Assembly: GCA_016802295.1 (NCBI GenBank)
Contig: JAESIW010000062.1
Location: 276,327 to 340,326, forward strand
Origin: Brachionus rotundiformis
Lineage: Eukaryota > Rotifera > Eurotatoria > Ploima > Brachionidae
DNA: 64,000 nt
Reading direction: 5' to 3'
The notes under the pieces are model-generated. The model was not told the DNA's origin. It saw only the letters and a list, made by a program, of their open reading frames with translations, and did no database searches. Of the stretch, positions 12,373 to 24,200 are shown piece after piece; within the stretch, counting starts at the first letter, position 1; every line of letters begins with the position of its first letter. A program made the position numbers and the translations under genes.

Positions 12373-12652
12373 ACCTAGGTTTTTATCAAATATTTATTAT
12401 TAAATAATTTAATTGATTAAATTTTAAAATTAACTAGTTAAAAAAAACATAGATGAAAATATTGAACATTTGAACGTTTATGAAACAAATTTAAATTAAT
12501 TTAATTAAAAAGATAATAATTAAAAGTTTATTATTTTTATACAAATGTTTGGTTAATTTTAAAAATTTTTATATCTAAAGATCTTATATTTAAATAAAAT
12601 CCTAGCACATGTGTTTTATAAATTATTATTATTTTTTTTAAAATAACTTAAG

Positions 12653-14494
12653 ATGCCCAAAAATGTGTTTAATCCTGATTTTTCGTTCGACATGAACGAT
12701 GAGAAAGCCAGACCGGAATTGGAAGCTCAAATAGCCCAGAAGAAAAAGCTCAGGCGCGATAACTACCTGAAAAACAAAAGATCGGATGACGAGGATGAAT
12801 CTGAGTTGTCCGATGCTGAAAAGCAAGAAATAATTTCCAAAGAGGACACGGTGCGTGTCAAGGCCCAATCGGCCAAGCAGGTAGCCAAGCATAAGTCGGA
12901 ATATTTTGAAGAACTGGACAGAGAAGAGCTGAAAACCGAGCTAAACTCTTTTGAAGAAATGAATATCTCTAAACCTTTGATAAAAGCTCTTAACCAAATG
13001 GGCATGACCAAACCGACTGCCATTCAGACAGCTGCCATTCCGACCGCTCTGATGGGAAAGGACATTTGCGCTTGTGCTGTCACTGGCTCTGGCAAAACTC
13101 TCGGTTTCATGTTACCCACTATAGAACGTTTATTATACAAACCAAAGTTTCCGCAAGTAACCAGAGTTCTGGTTTTGACACCGACTAGAGAGTTGGCTGC
13201 GCAAATATGCAAAGTAACACGTGACCTAACCCAATTTACTAACATAAACACAGTTTTGTGTGCAGGTGGCTTTGACATAAAGAGCCAAGAAGCATCGCTT
13301 AGACTTGGTCCAGACATTTGCATTGCCACTCCAGGCCGTCTAATCGATCACTTGCACAATACGCCAAGCTTTAATCTAGAAACAGTGGAAATTTTGATTC
13401 TGGACGAAGCTGACCGAATGCTGGACGAATGTTTTTCTGAACAGCTAAAAGAAGTGATGCGCCTGTGCTCCAAAACTCATCAGACAATGCTTTTTTCTGC
13501 CACAATGACTGACACAGTGGAAGAACTGGTTCGTTTGTCACTCAAACGACCTGTTAGAATATTCTTAAACCAAAATGTGGATGTAACACCATTGCTGAAA
13601 CAGGAATTTGTCAGATTAAGAGATTCTTCAGAGCGTAGCAGAGAGACAATACTTGCTGCTCTGGTACAAAGGAAGTTCAATGATAAGTGTATTGTTTTTG
13701 TGCGCACCAAGTCCGATTGCCATCGGATTAGTTTACTACTTAACTTATTAGGCATAAACGCTGGTGAGCTGCATGGTAGCCTCAGCCAAACGCAGAGATT
13801 AGAAAAACTAAATGAGTTTAAAGAGGATAGGATAAATGTATTGGTGGCCACTGATTTGGCTTCCAGAGGCTTAGACATTGCCAATGTGAAGACAGTCATC
13901 AATTTTTCAATGCCTATGACATTCAAACACTACATCCACAGGGTTGGCAGGACGGCCAGAGCCAAGAACTCAGGCAGATCAATCAGTTTGGTAGCCGAGT
14001 CGGATCGGTGGCTGGTTAAAGAGATTGTCAAGTCGAGCAAGGAACCTGTAAAGTGCAGGGTTATTCCAAGCGATGTGGTTCAGTTTTACAGAGAGAAAAT
14101 AGATGAGGCACGAGTTCAGCTAGAAGAAAAGTTGAATGAGGAAAAGGGCGAAAAAATGATGGAACAAATGGAAAAAGATCTGCAAAGGGCCAAGAATAAG
14201 ATTGATGGCGAAAATGGCAAAGCAAATGGTGCCAAGAGAACTTGGCTTAAGGGAGTTGACTATAAGAATGGAGGTCTTATTTCTGAGAATAAAAAACTTA
14301 AAAAACAAAAGACAAAGGAGAAAAAGAGACAAGACAGTGGAGACATGGACTCGGAAAGTGATTTTGATGTGGATAATGACGAGACTGATTATATCGATGA
14401 TAAATCTGAGCAAAAAAGAGGTCCAAAAAAGAGGAAGACCAATGTTAATGATAATATTTTGTCAAAAAATTTTAGAAAAAAAATCAAAAAATAA
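12653..14494 (+). CDS. DDX27: DEAD-box RNA helicase DDX27 (Drs1) orthologue
   Basis: An intronless 613-residue protein. After an acidic/basic N-terminus come, in order, the Q motif (KPTAIQ, ~124), motif I VTGSGKT (Lys148), Ia PTRELAAQI, Ib TPGRL, motif II DEAD (251-254), III SAT (282-284), V ATDLASRGLD, and VI HRVGRTARA (429-437; arginine finger Arg433/436). A long charged, Lys/Glu-rich tail ends GPKKRK...FRKKIKK, a likely nucleolar localisation signal. Block order, linker sequences and the VARYREE-like post-helicase region point to DDX27/Drs1, which remodels pre-rRNA during large-subunit assembly in the nucleolus. It is shorter than human DDX27 (about 800 residues), mainly at both tails. All catalytic motifs are intact. 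AATAAA occurs within a few bases after the stop. Confidence 0.93.
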   Translation: MPKNVFNPDFSFDMNDEKARPELEAQIAQKKKLRRDNYLKNKRSDDEDESELSDAEKQEIISKEDTVRVKAQSAKQVAKHKSEYFEELDREELKTELNSFEEMNISKPLIKALNQMGMTKPTAIQTAAIPTALMGKDICACAVTGSGKTLGFMLPTIERLLYKPKFPQVTRVLVLTPTRELAAQICKVTRDLTQFTNINTVLCAGGFDIKSQEASLRLGPDICIATPGRLIDHLHNTPSFNLETVEILILDEADRMLDECFSEQLKEVMRLCSKTHQTMLFSATMTDTVEELVRLSLKRPVRIFLNQNVDVTPLLKQEFVRLRDSSERSRETILAALVQRKFNDKCIVFVRTKSDCHRISLLLNLLGINAGELHGSLSQTQRLEKLNEFKEDRINVLVATDLASRGLDIANVKTVINFSMPMTFKHYIHRVGRTARAKNSGRSISLVAESDRWLVKEIVKSSKEPVKCRVIPSDVVQFYREKIDEARVQLEEKLNEEKGEKMMEQMEKDLQRAKNKIDGENGKANGAKRTWLKGVDYKNGGLISENKKLKKQKTKEKKRQDSGDMDSESDFDVDNDETDYIDDKSEQKRGPKKRKTNVNDNILSKNFRKKIKK

Positions 14495-14749
14495 AATAAA
14501 ACCTATTTAGCTAAAATAAATTTTTTTAAATTAATTTACTTTAAAATGTTTCAAAGATAGGATTTTTTTAATAATTAAAATTTATTGAAGGTTTAACTTT
14601 TCCTCTGTAAGACTGTATTTCGAGATTTTCAAATTTTGTGCACAGCTTTTATTGGAAATAGTGCTCATTGAAGAGAGGTCAACTTTCCACAGTTAGTTAA
14701 ACAAAATGCCCCTAATAACTTTTCAACAGCTACAAAATAAGCCCTCATT

Positions 14750-14912
14750 CGTTTATTTTTCTTAATAACTCTCTTCAAATCATGTGATATTGAAATTTTA
14801 TTTATACTAAAGTAAGTTTTTGGTAAAATTTAGAAAAAAATATCAATAGAATATTAATATACAAATTTGTTAAAAATCACATGATTTGAAGAGATTTTTT
14901 TAATAAAAATAA
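14750..14912. repeat. Foldback repeat with ~37-base arms
   Basis: CTCTTCAAATCATGTGAT at 14771-14788 returns as its exact reverse complement at 14876-14893. The match continues outward, with a few mismatches, through a TTTATTTTTnTTAA stretch on both sides. The enclosed ~87 bases are A/T-rich and non-coding. This is probably a short MITE or the ends of one; no target duplication could be fixed. Confidence 0.55.
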
Positions 14913-15922
14913 AGCAATAAAGTAAAAAAACCATAGTTTTTTTCAGAATTTTGTCTAGATTTAAAAAAAAAATTGGCTCATAATTGATCCCTCTGAAGGG
15001 ATAAGATTTAAACCAGAAAAAACTCATTTTTTTCCTTTTTTTAGCCAACAAAAACCGCCACACTCTTTTTTTTTCTAAATTACATTAGCTTGTAGAGAAT
15101 TTTATGCTCTTTCAGAATATATAAACTTTTTTAGTACATTTAAGTTTTTAAGTTTTTTAGTAAAAAGGAAATGTGATATCCATACCGAAAGAGTCAAAAT
15201 TACATTTTATTTCAACATCTGTAAATAATGTCAAAAATTTTAAAGAATGATTTTTTTAAATAATTAGTGGTCTTCTTAATCAAATATATGTCAATTTTAT
15301 ATAAAAAGTGTTTTTTTTTTAATTAAGTTAATCTTTATTTTTATTATGTATAGCTGAAATCTAACATATAAAAGTCTAAATGCACATTAAATAACGTGGT
15401 TACACTTGTAGAGCTTGGACAAAAAGCTTTTGCATTTCGTCAATTTTGTCAAATTCTAAAAAAAAATTGGTATGTGACAGCTTAGCCTCGAAGTTTTAAG
15501 TTAGGCTTAGTCTTTACAATTGGCATGGAAGTTCCTCAGGGTCTAACAGAGTCGCTTCAGCAGGATTACCTAAGAAGCTTTCAAGTGATTGAGTTTTGGG
15601 TTCTTCAGACATTTCAATTTATATATTTGTTACAAATTAATTTGTTAACAATTTTAATAAGTGTCAATGTGGTGATGAATTTTTCACCAATTAATGTTAT
15701 TTTTATTCAAATTAAAGTTATTTTAATCAATTTAGGATAATTTTTTATTTTCTATTACTTTTTTATTCAATTTGATAAATAACCAATACAGTGATTCTCT
15801 ATATGTCAATAAATTGAGGTCAAAAAAAATTTCAAAAACGTACCTATCTTTAGAGAATCAAAAAAAAGGACCAAAAAAAGTCAAACTATTACGTCAACTG
15901 AGGTTAATCTAGTTGTAGATAA
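14913..15922. other. AT-rich spacer between DDX27 and the hAT element
   Basis: Nothing convincing is encoded. A 71-codon open frame at 15525-15740 starts MEVPQGL and could be a degraded transposon fragment, but its second half is low-complexity. Confidence 0.45.
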
Positions 15923-15930
15923 CTTGTGTG

Positions 15931-16067
15931 CATACTTTGACAGTTCAAAAAAGTTAAGTGTTAAGTGTGAGTGTAAGTGCTACATTTACACTTAAGATTT
16001 ACACTAGAAAACTTGAAAAAATCAAGTGTGACACTTGGTCTAACACTTGGTACACTTGAAAAAATTA
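15931..16067. repeat. Terminal inverted repeat of the hAT element (left)
   Basis: Contains repeated AAGTGT words. It pairs with 19166-19303 over nearly its whole length with scattered mismatches, sharing for example ACACTTAAGATTTACACTAG. Confidence 0.8.
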
Positions 16068-16117
16068 CAATGTAGAAAATAAAAAAAAATTTTGATAATT
16101 ATTTTAATGTCTATTAG

Positions 16118-18922
16118 TCATATTTGATTATTTTTTAAATTGTTATTATTGCTCCAAAATGTCTGCGTTGATTTACTTATTTCGCTCTGGTCACTAATTA
16201 AGTCAAAAAATAGCTCCTTTTCCCGGTTAATCTTTTCGATTGTACTTAATCTTGTTTGATCAGCTGGCGTCTCATAAGCATTTGAGTTAATAAAAGCCCT
16301 AAATACTTGATTATCTCTATTATCATAAGGCAGTACTTGTGAGCGATTATTTTGTGAAGTACTTGCCGGTAGATCGTTAACAAGTAAAAAGATGACCGCT
16401 TCAGTGAAAGAGTTTAGTGCTTTTTCCTTATAATGTAAGCCATAATCTTGATTAAACCATAAGTCTAATTTAGAAGTGTTGAATAAAGCGGCTAATTGAT
16501 AAATCTTAGACTCAATTTCAAAGTTAAATCGACGTTTTAATGAATAAATAAGCTCATCAACTAATTTTTTAATGTTACCTCTTACTTGATTTGTATTAAA
16601 TGTAGCATGGATTATCACTATAAGACTTGGTAGAAGATCGCCTATGTGCCAGTCTGTCTTTTGACAAAATAAAGATAACATGTACAAAGGATGTAATATT
16701 TTTAAATAACCAATAATTGTGTTCTGACTTATTGGACATGGATTGCTTAAGTTGAAAGCATTTTTTTGAAATGCCAAATAAAATGAAACTAACATTAAGT
16801 ATGATGACGACCATCTTGTTCCATTTTCACATCTTAATTTAGCTTTTTTAGCAGAAAAATCATAACTTAAAACACTAGATCTTCTTATGTTTGCAGCGAA
16901 GTTAGATAGCTTTGAAAGTATTTTTACAAAAGCTCCGACTGATTTAATTGATGAACGAACTGCCAAGTTAATTTTATGTGCAGCACAAGAATATCTAGGA
17001 ACATTGTTTGTACCTAGCTGAATATTCAGAAAGTTTATAGAATCACTAAAAGTGTTATCCAAATCAGGTTGGTTATTAAGTTGTAAATTATCTTCAATAT
17101 TATCATCCTCATTATCTGATTCGGATACATAAGGTAAATTCATGAAGTCACTTGCTTCAGGAATCATCTGGTCGATTTCTCTATCTATTTCATTTATGCA
17201 ATGATAAAGCTCATTTTGAGTTTCATTAAGTAGATCAAAATCTTCGGCGTCGTTTACTTCCTCATTTTCATCGTCAAGTTCATACTCCCCTTGATCTTCA
17301 TTGTCTTCTGCATTATCAGATTCACTTTCAGCACTCTCTTCCTAATAACTATCTCCGATAACAAAATCTCCATCTTCATCATCATTATCATTAACATCTT
17401 GGATAACTTCATTCACATCATCATCATCCTCATTTTGTTCAAGGAAGCCATTTACTCGAATATCTTGTATTTCCAAATTCAAGTCAAACAAATCATTTTC
17501 GTTTTGTCTAAAAAGTCTTATAAGATAGGAAGCAGAATCGCACACAACGCCAGTAATTTTTTTTTTATCAAAGCTAAAACCATTTATAATTTGTTCAATA
17601 GATTCTTTAATTTTCTCTGCATTAGAACTACCTGCTATTTCTACCATTCTAATCACCCTTAACTCTTTTCTAAAATTTGTATATGTAAGTGAAACACATA
17701 CAGCCAAATAGTTTTTCATGCCGATATCTGTCCAATTGTCTGTTATTAGACAGACTGAATGAGCATCTTTTAGTTTATCTTCAAATTCATTTTTCAATAA
17801 ACGAAATACTCGAGGCAAAATTGAATTAATAAACCAATTTGAATGAGGCAAATTTTTTCCCAAGAGAGAACTTAAATATTTGTTTTTTAGCTGCCTAATT
17901 GCATTATTTGATGTTAAAAAATATTTAACTAATAAAATATCTTTTTCACATAGCTTTTTAATATTTTTTCCTCGATTTTTCTATTTTCTATATGCCTTTA
18001 TCCACTCTGCTAGTTCTAAGTGATAAAATTCTAAATGTTGATTTAGATTTCAAGTTGCACCAAGTTTTTCGCGATATATTTTGCCACATTTTAAGCATTT
18101 AAAATCAATTGAATTTAGAGGTTTGCGTCTAAAACGAGTTTTGAAACTGAAAAAATTTAAAATTGGTGTATATTCTTTTATTCGATTTCCAATTTTAATT
18201 TTCTTTGTATCAAAGTGATTTTCTAAACTGCGTTGGATAATCTTATCATATTTCCTTTGATCTTAAATAAAAAAAAAATGTACCAATTAAATTAAATAAA
18301 ATTAAAGTTTTTAAAAATAATTTTGAAGATTTCAAAAGATCCTTACTTTATTTTATTAAGCATTCAAAAATTTAATTTTAATATCTGAATAAACCTATAT
18401 TAGATCTTAAAAAACAAAATTAAATGGCCAATATTCTTTAAAATAAATATCTTTTTCTATTGATACCATGGTTTCAAATGAAGTTAAAGGAAAATAAAAG
18501 ACTAAATATCTTCCAATAGATATTTTTAAATGTTCTCACAAATTTAAAAGTTTTAATCAGTAATATTAGCAGTTTTTTAAGTTTGAGTCTAATTTCAACA
18601 ATAATATAATTAAAACTAGTCAAAAATTATAGAAACTAAATTAATATATACCTTCAGTCGATATTGTATAAACATTTTCAAGATCCTGACAAGGATAATT
18701 TGTCCCATTAGATGAAGTAGTAAATGAGTTGCTTTCATTAGATATCCTAATAGACTCAACTGAGTCGATTGATGATCTCCGATTATTTCTAGTTGTTTGA
18801 TCAGATTGATTAGAATTATCAGATTGAACGACTTCTTGTTCTAAAAGAAAGATTCTTCTCTGATTACGTGTCATTACGCCAGGGACTGGTTCAACAGATG
18901 TTGAAATTGTTACAGTATTCAT
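16118..18922 (-). pseudogene. hAT transposase (BED finger + RNase-H fold), three in-frame stops
   Basis: Exon 1 begins at 18922 (MNTVTISTS), just after an AT-hook-like RGRGRGRT stretch; its upstream frame has a stop. A GGTATATA donor lies near 18648 and an acceptor TTATTTAAG near 18262. Exon 2 has a BED-type zinc finger (CLKCGK...HLEFYH) interrupted by TGA, then a TAG a little further on. Next come the hAT core motifs VCLITDNWTD and VVCDSASYL. A third in-frame TAG lies at 17342-17344, within an Asp/Glu-rich insertion. The core resumes with SCAAHKINLAV and ENGTRWSSSYLML. The frame ends at 16118, about 50 bases from the inverted repeat, without the hATC dimerisation block that normally closes the protein, so the C-terminus is deleted. 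The element cannot move by itself. Confidence 0.8.
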
Positions 18923-19165
18923 TCTACTGGTTCGACCTCGTCCGCGACCTCTAGCACGTTTAACTCATTTGTTTTTTATAAAAGATAATTAATCAAAATT
19001 TATTTTATTTTTTAAAGTCTTGTTTAAAATAAACTGTTTAAATAAAATGATGCCTGAATTTTCAAAAAAAACTCTTACAAGCATTAAATTATTATATTTT
19101 GTGCAAATATAAATTTAACTAATTTTATTTTTAAAATTCTGTTCAAGTTTTTTAAATCAACATTT

Positions 19166-19303
19166 AAATTTTTTCAAGTGTACCAAGTGTTAGAGTGAAG
19201 TGTCACACTTGATTTTTTAAAGTTTTCTAGTGTAAATCTTAAGTGTAAATGTTGCACTTACACTCACATTTAACACTTGATTTTTTTCAAGTGTGAAAGT
19301 ATG
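19166..19303. repeat. Terminal inverted repeat of the hAT element (right)
   Basis: Inverted partner of 15931-16067, ending in AAAGTATG directly before the 8-bp duplication CTTGTGTG. Confidence 0.8.
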
Positions 19304-19311
19304 CTTGTGTG

Positions 19312-19949
19312 TATCTCTAGTAACACTTTCCAATCCTATACTAGATTATTTCCGGCTTATTGCATTCATAAAGAACAACAATTGAAGAAAAAGGTATAGT
19401 TAGCTTTTTAAATCGTACGAATTCATATCTGTTTGTCAAACAAAACAGATGATGATCAGATAAACTAATTAATTTACCTGGTCGTCAAAATAACTGTTCG
19501 TGATATTTAACAAAATCTGTTCGTCAGGTTTATAAGACTCCAAATTTATAATCTCCAATATTATTATAAAAGTTTTAATTGAATACACTATCAAACGTGA
19601 AAATAATATTCGGCAACTTGTTTTCCCATTTACAGAATCTGACAATATTGAAGATTTTAATATTGAAAAACTGTTCTGTGTCATAAATTTAAATAACTTT
19701 CAGAAAAATTTTATTTTAAAATATTAGATTGAATTTACTTATTTTTAATTATTGACTTAGTTATTTTTGATATACCATATAAAATAAAATGTAAAATATA
19801 CAACACAGTATATGTATTTAATTTAATAAAACAAAAATTTCAATTATTTATAAATATTCTTTCTTTAGAATACCCTTCATTTGATACCATACTGTATAAT
19901 ATACATTATACTGCATATTTATATTCATACTGTATAATGTATTGTTATA
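19312..19949. other. Spacer between the hAT and Tc1 elements
   Basis: A 71-codon minus-strand open frame (19684-19469) gives an unrecognised Ile/Ser-rich peptide ending at a GTAAAT donor-like site; coding status is doubtful. The stretch 19890-19950 is rich in short palindromes of the CATACTGTATAA type beside the Tc1 end. Confidence 0.4.
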
Positions 19950-21200
19950 CAGTATGTTGCAAAAGTTTAGAAATTGGTTATTTTATTTATCTTAAATTGT
20001 TGTATTTTACGAAAAATTGAGTGGAAAAGAAAAAAATAAAAGTACTAATTTGTCGAATTTTTTTTCTCTACAATTTGATTTATGACACTGGGAAAAAAAA
20101 TATAAAATTACATTTAAATATTTATAATGAAAAACCTTAATGATTAATTCTTAAATAGCTTCTAATTTTGATTAAATTGTGCTTTAAAACTTCTAAAAAT
20201 AAATACTCTCCAACTACTTAGGTCCTTTCAAAATAACTTAACCAAAGAATCTTAATTTTGCCAAAAAAATACCAAAAAATGGGTAAAAAAATGTCTGGCT
20301 CTGTATGTGATCGAGGCCGTTCTGGTAGACCTCGAAAGTTGACTTTTAGAGATGAAAATTACATTTTTAGAGAGATAAGAAAAAACCCTACATCTAGCTA
20401 TCAAAAACTCGTCACTGATTTTAATTCTAAGACTCAATGGGTTAGGATATGTAAGTCTACTGTAATGAGATTTCCCAAAAAAAAATGTTTAGAGTCCCAT
20501 ACAGCGGTCAGAAAACCCCTTTTAACCATAAAAGATAGACAAAGGAGATATAAGTGGTGTAAAAAAAGACTCAATTGGACAGTTAATAATTGGTCCAGAA
20601 TTATCTTCAGTGACGAGAACAATTTAGAGGTCTTCAATCGTAAGTTCAGATTAATCGTAAAACGGTTTAAAAATGAAAAGTTTCATACGAAGTTCTGTAT
20701 ACCAAGGTTACAAAACGGTGGAGGGTCAGCTGGTATCTGGGGATGCATTTCCTACAAAGGCACTGGTATAAGCAACATTAATACTGGACGAATTAATCAA
20801 TTTGTCTACATCAACACTTTGGAAAACAACCTTTTACCATCTGTTGACCTGCTTTTTGAGCCAGACGACCCTTGGATTTTTCAGCAAGATGGCGCTTCAG
20901 GACATACTGCCCACTCAGTAAAGGACTGGTTGAAAGAACAGAACATAGAGGTGCTGTCATGGTGTGCCCGTTCACCAGATCTTAACCCAATCGAGAACTT
21001 ATGGTCATACATGGATGCCAAAATGGTAAACACAAAGGTAACCTCTATCGAGCATTTAAAAGAGATTTTACACTAAGAGTGGATAAAGATTCCAACTGAG
21101 TACGTTCAAAAGTTGATTGAATCTTGAGTTTTGGCTTGTTATAAGGCCAAAAGCGGTCATTTTAAATATTAATTTGTAAAAATTTCTAAACTTTTGAACC
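19950..21200 (+). mobile_element. Tc1-family DNA transposon, inactive
   Basis: The left terminus CAGTATGTTGCAAAAGTTT lies directly after TA (19948-19949). The inner part AAAAGTTTAGAAATT recurs inverted at 21181-21197 (AATTTCTAAACTTTT). Past 21200 the right end dissolves into a poly-T run, so the outermost right terminus and its TA cannot be fixed. The interior encodes a DD34E transposase with stops. Confidence 0.75.
20258..21168 (+). pseudogene. Tc1 transposase (DD34E) with C-terminal stop codons
   Basis: The open part is 272 residues. It begins inside the bipartite helix-turn-helix region: GRSGRPRKL is the GRPR-type hook between the two helices. The catalytic triad is visible: SDEN (first Asp), QQDGASGH (second Asp) and SPDLNPIENLW (Glu), with 34 residues between the second Asp and the Glu, the Tc1 signature. 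The frame is cut by TAA at 21074-21076. It continues as EWIKIPTEYVQKLIES, another stop, then YKAKSGHFKY, the normal family C-terminus. The start is also degraded, since the first helix-turn-helix is missing. It is dead but only moderately diverged. Confidence 0.85.
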
Positions 21201-24200
21201 TTTTTTTTTTTAAATTTATTGTATCCATTTTTCCTTTTGTATTCTTTTTTGGATTTTTTTTTAGATATTATGATTTTGGATTGATGAAAAATAAAAATTT
21301 GAAAAAAAAACGCTTTTTTTTATTTTCCTGACTATTATAAAACAGTTCTTTTGTTAATGAAAAAAAAAACTCTTACAAGATAAAGTATAGACTAAATTTA
21401 AAAAAAAATTTAATAATTGAGTTAGAGTATAAAAAATTAAGACAATGGATACAGAGTTATGTGTCATAAATAAGATCAAAATTAAAAAGTAGAAATTTAA
21501 AAGATAATTGAGAGACAAAAAAAATAAATCAGTTGTTGAATTTTTTAAATCAGCATGATAAAAAGTGAATTCAAGATATTTGTCAAATACTTATAAATTA
21601 GATTAAGTTAATTATTTTTAATTCATTTATTAAAAATTAAAAAATAATTACTTTAATATGAAATAATGATTTAGATAAAAATTAATTCTCACTTCATAAT
21701 TTATAGTTTTACTGATAATTTTTCAAAATCATTTGCTCATTAATTGCTTTATTTTTCAACAAGGGTTCAGTCTCACGAAAAATAATTTTTTTATTAAATT
21801 TTTTTTTCATTTAAGAAATCAAGAATTTGAAACAAAATCTTATTGAAAAAATTTCTATTAAATAATCAACTATTTTCAATTAAAAATTTAGATAAAATAA
21901 TCTTTCATCAATTAGATAGATTTAGAGATGGAACTCATCATTTCACTAATCAATTCTAATGTAAATATGTAGATAAACTAATTTTTTTTTTAATTACATA
22001 AATAAAAGTTGTTTTGATTCACACTAAAAATTACCTAATAATTAAGGCAGAAGACTGGTGCTCCCCCTAAATAACCAAAAATAAGATAAATTTACTTGAT
22101 AAAACAATTTCTTTTTTCCTATTTAGAACATAATTACATCAAATTTTTTCATGATTTTAAACCTTTCGCAAATAGTTTAATTAACTCATAAAAACAAAAA
22201 CAAATTAAAAGCGTCTTATGTATCCAGGCTCTTTTCCCTCCAAACTTCCACGTTCAGCCTCAACACACAAAACTATTTCTTTTATCTGTTTAGATAAACC
22301 ATTTAGGAAAATATATTTCTTAATATCTGCAAATTGTCTGTATTTAAGAGATACTTATGGGGAAAAATCATAAGCTATTCATTAATGGTTCAAAATCGAT
22401 AAATTAATTGCGAATTAATTTAAATATTTGATAAATAAGAGCATTTTAAAACAAAATATGAAGCCGATATGATCTAATTACTTGTTCAATGAGACATATT
22501 GATGACAAAATAGAAGCAGAAAAAATAATCCGATCATTGGTCTGTATACAGCTGAGTACCACTTAAATGCGTAAATGGCTCTTGCCATTCTAACTTGGGA
22601 AGTGAGCGCAACCATATTCAATTAAGAAAGATCTAGTCAAATATTGAATGTAGGCTTTCGCTAGTTATCTTTATGATATCTAGCTTATATGGTAGATTTT
22701 AATTAACTGGGAGAAAAAATAAAAAATTTTATAGTCAACCATTTATATGTTTTTATTTGTTTAATAAAGCTTCTTGTTTAGATTAATTGAAAAATCTTCG
22801 ATTTCCAGAAACGGAATAAATTCTAGCTGAATTTATTGCTTGCCAAATATAAAATGGTTTACGCAGACTTTAAAAAATCGATACCTTTTAAGGAAACTTG
22901 GCTAAACGAATTTTTATTTTTTTTATATTTATTTTTGCTGTTGATAGTTGAATATTAATGGGACCTGATTAATTTTTTTTGATTAAAAATTTATTCTTAA
23001 TGTATAATTTATTTATAAATTGATAAATTATTTAAGACTAACTTGATAACTAGACTCAATTTTTATTCCAAAAGCGGTAATAGATATTTTTATTCATCGA
23101 GAAATTTCTCTAATTAGATTTAAATGTCTTTCATTTGAAAAATAATTTCTTTGATTTCATACAAGTAAAATTTAAAATCGAACAAAATTGGAAATAATTA
23201 AATTAAGAAAGAAATTATCATGTTTATTTATTTAGTTTATTAAATTTCGTAATGTTAATAAAATTAATATAATTATACTAAAGGAAAATAAATGGCATTG
23301 GTATTTGTAAATGCGTCATATGAACCAGTGACATAATCTGTTTAAAATTGTCACAATATCCGGCTCAAAAGGCATGATATTTTAAATTGTTAGGTGTCTA
23401 ACTTAAATACAAACATGGCTTAGTATTTAAATTGCATATTTTTAATTTTTTTAATTATCTTTTTATAAAATTGTGAATAAGATCTAAATTTTCGAGAGTT
23501 TGTTTAAACCAATATCCTTAAGGCATTGTTTAATTTACCGAAATTAGACTTTAAAAAAATTCTAAATGTTACATTCAATTAATTAATGATAAAGCAAACA
23601 TTTTTTGGCTAAAATTTTGATTTAGATAAATTAATTTTTTTTTCAAGTTGAATTAACTTATTCTAATTAAAAAAAAACTCGAAATATTTTCATAGAATTA
23701 TGGTTATTTTATTTAATTTTTTATTTGTAAATTAAATCAAATTATTTGATTAATTTTAATTTTGTTTAACTAAAGATTGGTCTGTGAAATATTTTCCAAA
23801 TTTATGCTGTGGTCAACATTCTGTATCGTATGGGTCAGGATTAAAAAGACAAGTCTACCAAGTAAATAAAAAGGAAAAAATCTGTCAAATTTAAAAACAA
23901 TTATCGGAATTTGCTTACTATTTCTTAAAAATCATTTTTGTGTAGGCCAAAAATGATATCATAACTATAAAAAGGCAAATTAATGAGCAATGCCAATGAT
24001 AATTTATATCATTTTGATTTAATGGATTTTTATAGTTTCTGAAAATGGTTCAAATAGTTCTAAAATGACTTTGAACACAGCTTGGCAAAACTGTCATTTA
24101 TTTGGATCGTATTTAGATAGCTTGTTTAACTCGAAAATAATATAAAAAATATAAGTCTAGAAAATTGTGAGTTATCTTAAAATTTGTTGATATCAAATTT

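Larger units (their letters stand above)
15931..19303 (-). mobile_element. Full-length hAT DNA transposon with long inverted repeats, inactive
   Basis: The octamer CTTGTGTG flanks the element directly at 15923-15930 and 19304-19311, the 8-bp target duplication diagnostic of hAT transposons. The termini CATACTTTGACAG and (inverted) CATACTTTCACAC open inverted repeats of about 137 bases that hold many copies of an AAGTGT/ACACTT word, arranged in the same order at both ends. The 3373-bp interior carries one minus-strand transposase gene with nonsense mutations (16118-18922). The intact target duplication, together with a transposase that is still mostly in one frame, suggests fairly recent inactivation. 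Confidence 0.85.
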
